Shown here: piece by piece, positions 55,932 to 64,000 of the stretch
How positions within the stretch are numbered: position 1 is the stretch's first letter
Layout of the letters: the number at the start of each line of letters is the position of its first letter
The notes under the pieces: model-generated
Seen by the model: the letters and a program-made list of their open reading frames with translations, nothing else
Databases searched by the model: none
Told to the model about the DNA's origin: nothing
Source of the DNA: Bacteroidia bacterium
GTDB lineage: Bacteria; Bacteroidota; Bacteroidia; Bacteroidales; Prolixibacteraceae
Direction: 5' to 3'
DNA length: 64,000 nt
NCBI GenBank assembly: GCA_026391655.1
Contig: JAPLDR010000019.1
Span: forward strand, 49,831-113,830
Position numbers and translations under genes: made by a program

Positions 55932-56105
55932 ATTTGAAGGAGTTAAGTATTTAGAGATGTAAAGATATATATATTTTGAAATAAACGATTAAATACGCTT
56001 GTGTTGAAAAAGGCATCATAAATAAAAGAGTTTTTCGAGGTACATTTCTGTTGTTTTGTCTATTTTTAGGCGCATTCAATCGGAATGCCACAAGTACAAA
56101 AATAT

Positions 56106-59100
56106 ATGCGGAAATCATTTATTGTCATCATATTATCATTATTTGGTTCATTATTATTCGCTCAGACAAAGACTCGTCCTCCATTTCTTTTGTACGAAAC
56201 CGATCAATGGGTTGATTCTGTTTTTAATTCTCTATCGATTGACGAAAAAATCGGTCAGCTAATAATGGTTCCGGCATACTCATCGAAAGGACCGGGCTAT
56301 ATTATGCAGTTAGTCAGAATGGTAAAAGAGAACAAGATTGGCGGAATCATCGCAATGCAGGGAGGACCGGTGCGCCATATTAATATGGTAAATCAGCTTC
56401 AGAAAGTTTCGAAAACTCCTCTTTTGGTGGCTATTGATGCCGAATATGGATTGTCAATGCGTCTCGACAGTTGCATCAGATACCCGTATGGTTTTACTAT
56501 CGGGGCAATCTACAACGACTCTTTAATATTTGATTTGGGCGCCGATCTTGGCAGCCAGTGTAAAAGAATGGGTATCCACATAAATTTTGCCCCCGTTGCC
56601 GATGTGAATAGTAATCCACTCAACCCGGTTATTGGTTTCAGGTCGTATGGCGATAATCCAAAGCTGGTTTTTCAAAAAGCGGTTGCGTTTGGGTTAGGAT
56701 TGCAATCGCAGCAGGTATTGGCGACGTTCAAGCACTTCCCTGGCCATGGCGATGCACAAAAAGATTCGCATTATACCCTTCCAGTGATTTCTCATAACAG
56801 GGCTCAACTCGATTCGATTGAACTTGTTCCCTTCCGAAATGCTGTTAAATATGGCATTGGTAGTATCATGACCGGGCATTTAAGTGTTCCGGCACTGGAC
56901 AGTAGCGGCGTAGCTGCCACATTTTCAAAATCAATGGTCCAGGATTTATTGTTGGGTGAATATGGATTTGAAGGGTTGGTAGTTACCGATGCAATGAATA
57001 TGGAAGGTGCAAATGATCAGGATGATAATGATTTTGCCGAAGTAAAAGCTTTGGTGGCCGGTAACGATTTACTCGAGTTTGTGATTAATCCGGCTAAAGT
57101 TATTGGCGCGGTGAAGAAAGCAATTGCAGCGGGTCAGATCACGGAAGAGACCATCAACCTGAAATGCAGGAAGATTTTAATGATAAAACGGTGGGCCGGA
57201 TTGAATAAGTATATTCCGGTTAACTCTGAAAATGTATATACCGATCTTAGCCAATCAGCCTATCGGATGACGTTGCGAAATGTGGCTCAGCAATCGCTGA
57301 CTGTTCTTCGGAATACTGATCAGCTTTTGCCATTACGACGGCTTGATACACTGAAAATTGCATCGCTGAGTATCGGACGTGATATAGTTACTCCATTTCA
57401 GCAATCTCTGGGGAGATATACAAAAATGGATCATTTTTCCATTTCAAAAGATGCCGATGACGGAGCGATTAAGAAGCTCATGATTCAATTGAAAAAATAT
57501 AATCTTGTGATAGCGGCCGTGAACAACCTGGGCAATTTTATTTCATCGAATTATCGGATAACGAATACTCAGCAGAAAGTAGTACAGCAAGTTGCCACAA
57601 ATGGCAAATCTGTCATTGTCGTTTTGGGAAATCCTTATGTGCTTAATTATTTGGAAGATATCGATAAGGCAAATGGTCTTGTTATTGCTTACCAGGAGAG
57701 TCCCGAATCTCAGGATCTGGCGGGACAACTTTTATTTGGAGCTTTCGCTGCGCAAGGGAAATTGCCGGTCAACGTGAACGCAAATTTTCATTCAGGTGAT
57801 GGCCTGATCACTTTAAACGCCGACCGGTTTAAATATACACTCCCCGAAGAACTGGGCGTTGACTCCACTTATCTAAAAAATAAGATTGATTCACTGGTAA
57901 GTAAAGGTTTGAGTGAAAAGGCCTTCCCTGGATGTGAAATCTTCCTGGCGAAAAATGGGAAAGTTTTTTTTCTTGAATCCTATGGTTATCATACATACAG
58001 TGGTGAACAACCATTGCTTAAAGATGATATATTCGACTTTGCTTCTCTGACTAAAATATTAGGTCCGGTTCCTGCCTTGATGCGGTTGTCCGATCAAAAA
58101 AAACTCTTTGTCAATAAAAGAATGAGCGATTATTGGACAAACTGGAAAGGGAGTAATAAGCAGGAAATTATTGTTGCCGATGTGCTTTCGCACCAGGCGC
58201 GGCTCAAAACAGGGATTCCCTTTTGGATGAAAACTGTCGATGCAAAAGGGAATTTTAAACCCGGATATTATTCAAAAGATTCTACCGAGAAATACTCCCT
58301 AAGGGTGAGTAAAGATCTCTATATTTTGAATAGTTTTCGCGATTCTGTTTATGAATCTATCAGAAAATCAAAGCTTTTAAAACAGAAACGTTACGTCTAC
58401 TCCGACATCGGATTTATCATTTTTCCGCGTATCATCGAATCACTTAGCCAAAAAGATTATGAATCGTATCTTAAAGATAATTTTTATCATCCGCTTGGGG
58501 CATACTCACTTACTTATCGACCTTATTTGTATCAGCCCATCGAAAGGATGGATCCCACCGAATTCGACGCAGCATTCCGTAAAGAGCAGTTACAAGGATT
58601 TGTACACGACGAAAGTGCAGCAGTTTTGGGTGGAATTTCAGGCAATGCCGGTTTATTCGGAACAATTAATGATGCGGCAAAGTTGATGCAGATGTACCTG
58701 AATTACGGTTATTATGGTGGAGATCAGTATTTGACGGAAGCAACTATGAAAGAGTGGACAAGCCGGCATTTTGAAAAATTGGATAACCGGCGGGGTTATG
58801 GTTTCGATAAACCTTATCCGCGAAACAGCATTAGGAAAACCGGAGAATCTTATCCTGCTCCGATGAGTAGCGATGCCAGCTTTGGACACAGTGGTTTTAC
58901 GGGAACTTTCGCGTGGGCCGATCCTGTAACAGGGATACTATTTTTATTTTTCTCGAACCGGGTTTATCCGACACGCGCAAATAACATGCTCAACCATTTA
59001 AAACTTCGTGAGTCGATTCAGGAAATGGCGTATGAAATACTGAAAAAAGGAGATAGGGAAGTCGGGAGTCGGAAGTCGGGAGTCAGGAGTGACCGGTTTT

Positions 59101-59117
59101 TGTCTCCGGTCTTCTGA
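56106..59117 (+). CDS. GH3 beta-N-acetylhexosaminidase fused to class C beta-lactamase-like domain
   Basis: The ATG at 56106 gives 1003 residues with a signal peptide ending LFAQ; an ATG at 56085 adds seven. Numbered from 56085, the GH3 part shows K216/H217 in KHFPGHG and the nucleophile D302 in VTDAMNM, as in NagZ. From about residue 600 a serine beta-lactamase/esterase domain follows: S654-L-T-K657, Y772-S-D774 and H935-S-G937. Cutting GlcNAc-anhydroMurNAc links and acting on peptide or acyl groups suggests peptidoglycan turnover. The last 20 residues come from an intergenic-type repeat. Confidence 0.9.
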   Translation: MRKSFIVIILSLFGSLLFAQTKTRPPFLLYETDQWVDSVFNSLSIDEKIGQLIMVPAYSSKGPGYIMQLVRMVKENKIGGIIAMQGGPVRHINMVNQLQKVSKTPLLVAIDAEYGLSMRLDSCIRYPYGFTIGAIYNDSLIFDLGADLGSQCKRMGIHINFAPVADVNSNPLNPVIGFRSYGDNPKLVFQKAVAFGLGLQSQQVLATFKHFPGHGDAQKDSHYTLPVISHNRAQLDSIELVPFRNAVKYGIGSIMTGHLSVPALDSSGVAATFSKSMVQDLLLGEYGFEGLVVTDAMNMEGANDQDDNDFAEVKALVAGNDLLEFVINPAKVIGAVKKAIAAGQITEETINLKCRKILMIKRWAGLNKYIPVNSENVYTDLSQSAYRMTLRNVAQQSLTVLRNTDQLLPLRRLDTLKIASLSIGRDIVTPFQQSLGRYTKMDHFSISKDADDGAIKKLMIQLKKYNLVIAAVNNLGNFISSNYRITNTQQKVVQQVATNGKSVIVVLGNPYVLNYLEDIDKANGLVIAYQESPESQDLAGQLLFGAFAAQGKLPVNVNANFHSGDGLITLNADRFKYTLPEELGVDSTYLKNKIDSLVSKGLSEKAFPGCEIFLAKNGKVFFLESYGYHTYSGEQPLLKDDIFDFASLTKILGPVPALMRLSDQKKLFVNKRMSDYWTNWKGSNKQEIIVADVLSHQARLKTGIPFWMKTVDAKGNFKPGYYSKDSTEKYSLRVSKDLYILNSFRDSVYESIRKSKLLKQKRYVYSDIGFIIFPRIIESLSQKDYESYLKDNFYHPLGAYSLTYRPYLYQPIERMDPTEFDAAFRKEQLQGFVHDESAAVLGGISGNAGLFGTINDAAKLMQMYLNYGYYGGDQYLTEATMKEWTSRHFEKLDNRRGYGFDKPYPRNSIRKTGESYPAPMSSDASFGHSGFTGTFAWADPVTGILFLFFSNRVYPTRANNMLNHLKLRESIQEMAYEILKKGDREVGSRKSGVRSDRFLSPVF

Positions 59118-59135
59118 CTTCTGTCTTCTGACTCA
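59056..59135. repeat. Short tandem GGGAGTC-type repeat and hairpin at the 3' end of the fusion gene
   Basis: Tandem 7-8 base units (gggaagtc, gggagtc, ggaagtc) run through the last codons of the GH3 fusion and fold against ccggtcttctgactt downstream, forming a terminator-like hairpin. Confidence 0.6.
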
Positions 59136-59403
59136 GGGTTAATTGTTATAACTGTTGTAAAACACTTTTCTTTCAGAAGCTTTAATCAGACCATGTTGCA
59201 AGTTCAATGATTTGAAATACAATTAATTATTTTATTGCAAAGTTTTTTGAATTGTTAATAATTCTAAATTTTAGAGTGTTGGATGAAAAGTTGTTAAAAC
59301 TAAGTTACAATATTGAATATTTAATGGTAATTTTCGGCCTATCCAAATTGATTTAGGTGCTTAGTAATGTATATTAATTTTTTACTTTTTAAAACTTTTC
59401 ACT

Positions 59404-59652
59404 ATGACAAAAAAAATAACCTTCAACGCGCTCAGGGACATCAAGGACCACTTACCTCACGGTTCGATGCAACGGATTGCTCAGGAGCTTGGAATTGAAG
59501 TTGAAACCGTGAGGAATTATTTTGGAGGTACCCATTATGAAAAAGGGGCTTGTGTTGGAATGCACATTGAACAGGGTCCGCAAGGCGGCATCATTCTGCT
59601 CGACGACACAACGATCCTGGAAAAAGCTCAGGCAATACTCGAAGAAAAATAA
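59404..59652 (+). CDS. Small HTH DNA-binding protein
   Basis: An 82-residue protein. SMQRIAQELGIEVETVRNYFGG is a helix-turn-helix, and a C-terminal segment (GIILLDDTTILEKAQAILEE) looks like a dimerisation part. Similar small proteins are widespread in Bacteroidota with no firm role. It has its own transcript: 286 AT-rich bases before it and a clear terminator 27 bases after it. Confidence 0.75.
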   Translation: MTKKITFNALRDIKDHLPHGSMQRIAQELGIEVETVRNYFGGTHYEKGACVGMHIEQGPQGGIILLDDTTILEKAQAILEEK

Positions 59653-59678
59653 TTTCGTACTATAATATATTTTTTGGA

Positions 59679-59706
59679 ACTGCCCCTAAATTGGGGCAGT
59701 CTTTTT
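59679..59706 (+). terminator. Rho-independent terminator of the small HTH gene
   Basis: An 8-bp GC-rich stem (actgcccc / ggggcagt), six-base loop and following CTTTTTG. Confidence 0.92.
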
Positions 59707-59731
59707 GTAATATAAAACAATATATAATCCA

Positions 59732-60529
59732 ATGAAGAAACTGATTCTGTTTTGCATTGTAATATCCGTCACAGTGACCGGCTTTTCACAAAAGGGAATG
59801 AAGTCACTCTTTAACGGGAAAAACCTTAAAGGTTGGAACACCTACATCGGCCCGAAAGAAAAAGGTGGTGTGCCGATAGGCTTGAACGCCGATCCATTGA
59901 AAATTTTTACAATTGCGGAGTTAGACGGAGTTAAGGTTTTGCATATTTCCGGCGAGGTGAATGCCTCCATTGCCACTGCGAAAGAGTACGAAAACTACCA
60001 TGTAAGGATGGTTTTTAAATGGGGGAATAAGGTTTACAGTAAACTTAATTCCGGATTATTGTATCACAGTTACGGCCCGTTTGGTGCCGGTTTGGATGTG
60101 TGGATGAGTTCTCACGAATTTCAGCTATGTACAGGAAAGATGGGTGATTCGTATTGTATGGGGAAAAGCTACTTCGAAATTCCAGCGATAAAAAGCGATG
60201 ATGGTAAAACGTTTACTTATTCAGCTTCAGGAGTAAAAACACAATTCGGACAGGGGAAAACTGCCCCAATCGCAGCAAAAAGCGCCGATTATGAAAAGCC
60301 CAAAGGAGAATGGAATGTGATTGATTTATATTGCTTTGGCAGGACCTCAGTTCATGTCGTAAACGGGAAGGTGAATATGGTCAATTATAATTCGGGCAAG
60401 ATCGAAAATGGGAAAGTGCTACCGCTAACAAAAGGAAAAATTCAAATTCAATCGGAAGGCGGGGAGCTATTTGTGAAAAGTCTAGAATGGGAGCCGATTA
60501 AAGAGATTCCGGCGGAGTTTCTTAAATAA
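59732..60529 (+). CDS. Secreted DUF1080 (3-keto-disaccharide hydrolase-like) protein
   Basis: A 265-residue protein with a signal peptide (ending GFSQ) and one DUF1080 beta-sandwich: SLFNGKNLKGWNTY at the start, YENYHVRMVFKWG in the middle, NSGLLYH and IQIQSEGGELFVKSLEW at the end. The fold is concanavalin-like; characterised members hydrolyse 3-keto-glycosides. Secreted oxidoreductases such as that at 45728 make 3-keto sugars in some relatives, so the two may act in one pathway. Confidence 0.85.
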   Translation: MKKLILFCIVISVTVTGFSQKGMKSLFNGKNLKGWNTYIGPKEKGGVPIGLNADPLKIFTIAELDGVKVLHISGEVNASIATAKEYENYHVRMVFKWGNKVYSKLNSGLLYHSYGPFGAGLDVWMSSHEFQLCTGKMGDSYCMGKSYFEIPAIKSDDGKTFTYSASGVKTQFGQGKTAPIAAKSADYEKPKGEWNVIDLYCFGRTSVHVVNGKVNMVNYNSGKIENGKVLPLTKGKIQIQSEGGELFVKSLEWEPIKEIPAEFLK

Positions 60530-60702
60530 CGGAAAGACAATCAAAATAAGTTTGGAATTGTCATCCTTAATAAGCATGCGTAGGAGCTGCACTTTTACAA
60601 TATTATTTTCCCGAAACAATCTCTTATGACTTAGAAAGCAATATAACAAATTAAAGGCGCGATTATTGTAGGTGAAATCCAAACCTTTATTTCTAAATTC
60701 AG

Positions 60703-63159
60703 ATGAAAATTGCTTTTACCTTTAATTTGGTTTTAGTTCTTTTAGTGTTCTCTTTTGTACAAGCACAGCCAGTAAATCAAAGTTCAATTCCTGATAAGCC
60801 TAAAAGTGGCGTGGTAATTCCCTTCGAAAAGGTGTATTTGCATTTGGATAGGGTCAATTATTCTTCCGGTGAAGATATCTGGTTTAAAGCATATCTGGTT
60901 AATGCTTTAACCAATGAATTGTATGATAATAGCAATAATCTATACGTTGATCTGGTTTCTCCCGAATCAAAAATAATTAAACAGTTGATCTTAAGGATGG
61001 ATAATGGACTTGGTACGGGTGATATTCATCTTGGGGATTCTATTATATCGGGGAATTATCAGATCCGTGCATATACTAACTGGATGCGAAATTTTGGCGA
61101 AGTATTCTTTTTTACTAAAGAAATTGTTATTGAAAATCAGTCAGAGAAAAAAGCTATAAACCGGGCGTACCAGAAAAACAGTAATGAAAATGTTGATGTG
61201 CAATTTTCCCCGGAAGGAGGATCGTTAATTGAAAATGTTTATACACTTATGGGGTTTAAAGCAGTAAATTCTTCTGGTTATGGTTGTGATATAATGGGTC
61301 ATGTGATTTCATCGCTTGGTGATACTGTGACGATTTTCGCAAGTACACACCTCGGAATGGGGAGTTTTTTGTTTCTTCCTAAAAAAGGTCTGAAATATTT
61401 TGCAACAGGTTCTGCAGGAAATGGAATGTCTTTCAGAACTGAACTTCCGACTGCTTTAGAAACGGGTTATTCTTTGCAAGTATCTGATATCAATAAGACC
61501 TATTTCCGCGCGACAATTAAAACAAATCAGGAAACACTTGATCAGTTTCCAAATCACGAACTGGTCATTGTAGGTACATCTCATAATTCGCTTTGTGTAA
61601 CTGCCCGATTAAAAGTAAAAAAGCTGGAGAGTATGGTTAATTTACCTAAAAAAGAGTTTCCTGAAGGAATTGCCCGGATAACACTAATGGATACAGTCGG
61701 GAAAGCTTATTGCGAACGGGTGTGCTATGTTCAAACTATGGAGAAATACCGGATCAGCATTGTTCCCGATAGCAACATTTATGCTCCAAAACAAAGATCG
61801 AAGCTCCGTATCTCTGTAAAAGACACTTCAAACAATCCTGTTGCTGCAAATCTTTCAGTTTCTATTGTCAATGGTAATAAGGTGAAAGACTTTGATAAAA
61901 ACCCTGATATATGTTCCTATTTTTTGCTTGAATCAGAGATAAAGGGTCATATTGAGCAACCATTCTATTATTTCGACACCACCATTGCCGATCGTTTCGA
62001 TGCACTCGACAACTTATTACTTACACAGGGTTGGCGTAATTTTGTCTGGAATTCTCTTCCCGAATCAGTCCTTAAATTTAATTATCCCGTTGAGAAAGGA
62101 ATTACGGTATCCGGAAGACTCACGACCATCATGGCCGAAAAACCAATTGCCAATGCCACCATTTCGATGGCATTATCGGGCGATGATAAGTCTTCTTATA
62201 AATTCACGCTAACAGATAGTATTGGCAAATACTATTTTGATGGTCTCAACATTTCCGGCCCTCAAACGATAATGTTAAGCGCTGCAACCAAAAAAGGGTT
62301 GAGCAGAGGCTCGATATCGCTCGATTCAATTATTCGGGACACTGCTCCTGTAAACTATAACCCGGCTTATAAACCAGAAATATTAGAAACGGAGGAATCC
62401 AATAATGAAATGACTTCCATTTATAAAGAGGACGACGTGTTGAAAGATAATCCTCTGAAGAAGTATCATCTGACTGACACAATTCCATTGCATGAATTTG
62501 TGATTAAAGCAAATAAACCTTTCAATGAAAATGCCGATGGTCACTATCGTATGTATGGAGAACCCGATTTTTCAATGAAAGTTACAGAAAAGATGTATGG
62601 TCTTCAAAATGTTTTTCGGGCACTTGCAGGCAAAGTAGCAAGATTTAATATTACATTTGATAGCTATGCATTATTTGTGCTGGCTGAGGGGACACCAGAA
62701 AATGGACCTCTATATCTAATTGATGGTAAGGAAGTAGATTTTAATACAATTTCCTCATTACCGATATCTGACGTGGATAAAATTGAAGTTTTAAAGACTG
62801 GCGGGAAATTGGCTTTCTATGGCTTTCGTGGAAGCAATGGGGTAATTAGTGTTTTAACAAAACGGGGAGGTATTGAGCCACCTAAATCCGATCTATCCAC
62901 TTTAACCCAAAAGGTTAATGGCTATTATCAGGCACGAATTTTTTATTCACCTCAATTTGAAATGCATCAGTCTGATGGTGAAAAACCCGATCTAAGAACT
63001 ACCATTCATTGGGAACCCAATATTTTAACTGATAAAGATGGAAATGCAACCGTCTCATTTTTAAATACAGATACTAAAACTATTATAAAAGTAGATGTTG
63101 AGGGCATTGGTGTGTCAGGAATCCCATTGGCAGGAAAGGCAAGTTTTGATGTGAAATAA
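60703..63159 (+). CDS. MG2-domain and TonB-plug protein without a barrel
   Basis: An 818-residue protein with a signal peptide (ending VQAQ). An MG2-like macroglobulin domain lies at about 30-150 (KVYLHLDRVNYSSGEDIWFK), further beta domains follow, a CarboxypepD_reg-like domain is near 470-530, and a TonB plug is at about 625-725 (PLYLIDGKEVDFN; AFYGFRGSNGVISVLTKRG). No beta-barrel follows. Such proteins are frequent in Bacteroidota with unknown function. Confidence 0.8.
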   Translation: MKIAFTFNLVLVLLVFSFVQAQPVNQSSIPDKPKSGVVIPFEKVYLHLDRVNYSSGEDIWFKAYLVNALTNELYDNSNNLYVDLVSPESKIIKQLILRMDNGLGTGDIHLGDSIISGNYQIRAYTNWMRNFGEVFFFTKEIVIENQSEKKAINRAYQKNSNENVDVQFSPEGGSLIENVYTLMGFKAVNSSGYGCDIMGHVISSLGDTVTIFASTHLGMGSFLFLPKKGLKYFATGSAGNGMSFRTELPTALETGYSLQVSDINKTYFRATIKTNQETLDQFPNHELVIVGTSHNSLCVTARLKVKKLESMVNLPKKEFPEGIARITLMDTVGKAYCERVCYVQTMEKYRISIVPDSNIYAPKQRSKLRISVKDTSNNPVAANLSVSIVNGNKVKDFDKNPDICSYFLLESEIKGHIEQPFYYFDTTIADRFDALDNLLLTQGWRNFVWNSLPESVLKFNYPVEKGITVSGRLTTIMAEKPIANATISMALSGDDKSSYKFTLTDSIGKYYFDGLNISGPQTIMLSAATKKGLSRGSISLDSIIRDTAPVNYNPAYKPEILETEESNNEMTSIYKEDDVLKDNPLKKYHLTDTIPLHEFVIKANKPFNENADGHYRMYGEPDFSMKVTEKMYGLQNVFRALAGKVARFNITFDSYALFVLAEGTPENGPLYLIDGKEVDFNTISSLPISDVDKIEVLKTGGKLAFYGFRGSNGVISVLTKRGGIEPPKSDLSTLTQKVNGYYQARIFYSPQFEMHQSDGEKPDLRTTIHWEPNILTDKDGNATVSFLNTDTKTIIKVDVEGIGVSGIPLAGKASFDVK

Positions 63160-63182
63160 TTTTGCCTTTAACATCTAACCCC

Positions 63183-63287
63183 GTTACACTTTAAAAAAGG
63201 TTGGTTACACTTTCAGAAAAGCATGTTACGCTTTCAGAAAGACGCGTTACACTTTAAACTAATTGTTTTACACTTTAAAAAGTACGT
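63183..63287. repeat. Five tandem 21-bp repeats
   Basis: Units start at 63183, 63204, 63225, 63246 and 63267 with exact 21-base spacing and core (g/t)ttac(a/g)cttt. The period equals two helical turns and seven codons; in one frame the units read L-(H/R)-F-(K/Q)-x-x-x and are open, with an internal ATG and a stop shortly after. Confidence 0.92.
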
Positions 63288-63297
63288 TCAAAATTAA

Positions 63298-63341
63298 AGT
63301 GGCCGGGTGACTTTCAAGTTCTAAACAGTCACCCGGCCACT
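63298..63341. terminator. Hairpin between convergent genes
   Basis: A perfect 15-bp GC-rich stem (63298-63312 / 63327-63341) with a 14-base loop, before the convergent DUF302 gene. Confidence 0.8.
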
Positions 63342-63368
63342 AAACTGGTAATTATAGGTTAATCGGAG

Positions 63369-63770
63369 TTAACTGATCACTGAATCAACAATTTCGTTCA
63401 CTTCATTTGAAGCTGCTGTCATTACATCGCATACCGTTTCAGGTAAACCTGCAGCTAAAGCAGTTCCATTGATCATAGCAATATATGTTTTCCCGTCCTC
63501 TTTCATGTACACCGAAATGCGACAGGGCATCAGAATGGAACTAATTCTTTCGTGGTTCTTCTCAAGCATTTTACCTGAATATTCAGGTTTGCAAATCTCG
63601 ATAACTTTAGCCGGCTTCACCTCTTTCCCTGACTTGGCCAGAGACTGCTGTAAATCGTGTATAGCCGGAATGTTCCATTCCCGCTGTTCTGCTGCACCTT
63701 TTAATAATTCGACTGTCTTTTCGAAGTCCCAGGGACTTACTTTTTCGATAATCATCTGATTTGTTTCCAT
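63369..63770 (-). CDS. DUF302-family protein
   Basis: A 133-residue soluble protein with a DUF302 domain: SPWDFEKTVELLKGAAEQREW at the start, ICKPEYSGKML and LMPCRISVYMKEDGKTYIAMIN in the middle. The domain is a small alpha/beta fold; the Cys of the ICKPEY and MPCRI motifs are often conserved. Its function is unsettled; it often lies beside redox or sulfur genes. Here it is seven bases after a thioredoxin reductase gene. Confidence 0.88.
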   Translation of the reverse strand: METNQMIIEKVSPWDFEKTVELLKGAAEQREWNIPAIHDLQQSLAKSGKEVKPAKVIEICKPEYSGKMLEKNHERISSILMPCRISVYMKEDGKTYIAMINGTALAAGLPETVCDVMTAASNEVNEIVDSVIS

Positions 63771-63777
63771 CTTGTAA

Positions 63778-64000
63778 TTAATTTAATTCTTTGGCTATAG
63801 AAATTGCTGCAATTGTTCCGTCGGCAACTGCCGTAGTGATTTGCCTGTATTTCTTACTGATCACATCACCTACAGCAAATACATCGGGAAGGCTTGTTCG
63901 CATATCCTCATCGGTTTTAATATAACCCCAATGATCGAGTGTGAGTTTATTTTTAAATAGCTGAATATTTGGTTTCATGCCGATAAAGATAAACACACCG
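63778..64000 (-). CDS. Thioredoxin reductase, C-terminal end (partial)
   Basis: Only the last 74 residues are inside the window, the start lying beyond 64000. FIFIGMKPN, then RTSLPDVFAVGDV and ITTAVADGTIAAISI are the C-terminal FAD-binding hallmarks of TrxB-type flavoproteins. It moves electrons from NADPH to thioredoxin or a relative, and precedes the DUF302 gene on the same strand. Confidence 0.85.
   Translation of the reverse strand, partial: GVFIFIGMKPNIQLFKNKLTLDHWGYIKTDEDMRTSLPDVFAVGDVISKKYRQITTAVADGTIAAISIAKELN

Noticed and set aside
63183-63287. CRISPR array
   Set aside because: The units follow one another with no separate spacers and the variable parts are only a few bases long; no cas genes are near.
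1-64000. tRNA, rRNA, insertion sequences and prophage genes
   Set aside because: No cloverleaf with CCA-type end, no rRNA-like block, and no transposase, integrase or phage structural protein was recognised.

Overview
The window looks like a chromosomal segment of a Bacteroidota bacterium, probably a Bacteroidales/Marinilabiliales-type heterotroph. The evidence is a lineage-typical gene set: YaiO-type outer membrane protein, barrel-less TonB-plug/MG2 protein, GH3 fused to a class C beta-lactamase-like domain, and a CoaX-OMP-TPR-LptC-CorC-SurA gene run. Promoters of the TTTG-N19/20-TAnnTTTG style and the rarity of Shine-Dalgarno sequences agree with this. No rRNA, tRNA, transposase or CRISPR array was found.

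Layout. 1-3100 (minus): an uncharacterised three-gene operon with two coiled-coil proteins, one membrane-anchored, and a membrane-anchored periplasmic binding protein that runs off the left edge. 3337-7044: a TPR protein and an M48 metalloprotease, bracketed by a 144-bp direct repeat that ends at a promoter. 7228-11010: a 1260-residue HNH-TPR-GreAB-C-PIN protein, a strong candidate anti-phage or conflict effector, followed by a short MutS-like ATPase. 12712-22781: a sugar region holding an SGNH hydrolase, a thymidylate-synthase-like protein of archaeal type, GH29 fucosidase, ManC, a nucleotidyltransferase-GHMP kinase fusion, a GDP-mannose-epimerase-like SDR, a mutarotase, a FucP-type permease and a divergent LacI regulator. 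22902-33058 (minus): NadB, NadC, CoaX, an OMP, a TPR protein, LptC, a CorC-like protein and a SurA/PpiD-like foldase.

33779-41241 (plus): HPt, CheY-like receiver, YaiO-like outer membrane protein, LysM/HEAT membrane protein, GT2 synthase and LtaS-like transferase. This reads as one regulated, envelope-spanning glycan synthesis and decoration system. 41256-45643: an unrecognised protein whose N-terminal membrane segment is cut by an in-frame TAG, a two-component system, and its likely divergent secreted target behind TTAAC direct repeats. 45728-53446: a Tat-exported oxidoreductase, a secreted EEP-family protein, a beta-helix lipoprotein, an SSS symporter and a DUF2339-like membrane protein. 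53454-55931: a tetraheme cytochrome, four-cluster ferredoxin and NrfD-type quinone module with no catalytic subunit nearby. 56106-64000: the GH3-beta-lactamase fusion, a small HTH protein, a DUF1080 protein, the MG2/plug protein, a five-unit 21-bp tandem repeat, a DUF302 protein and the C-terminal end of a thioredoxin reductase.

The main leads are the HNH-TPR-GreAB-C-PIN gene and its repeat-flanked neighbourhood, the HPt-to-LtaS-like glycan locus, and a hairpin found at two places whose stem is kept by a paired base change and which at one site covers a start codon.
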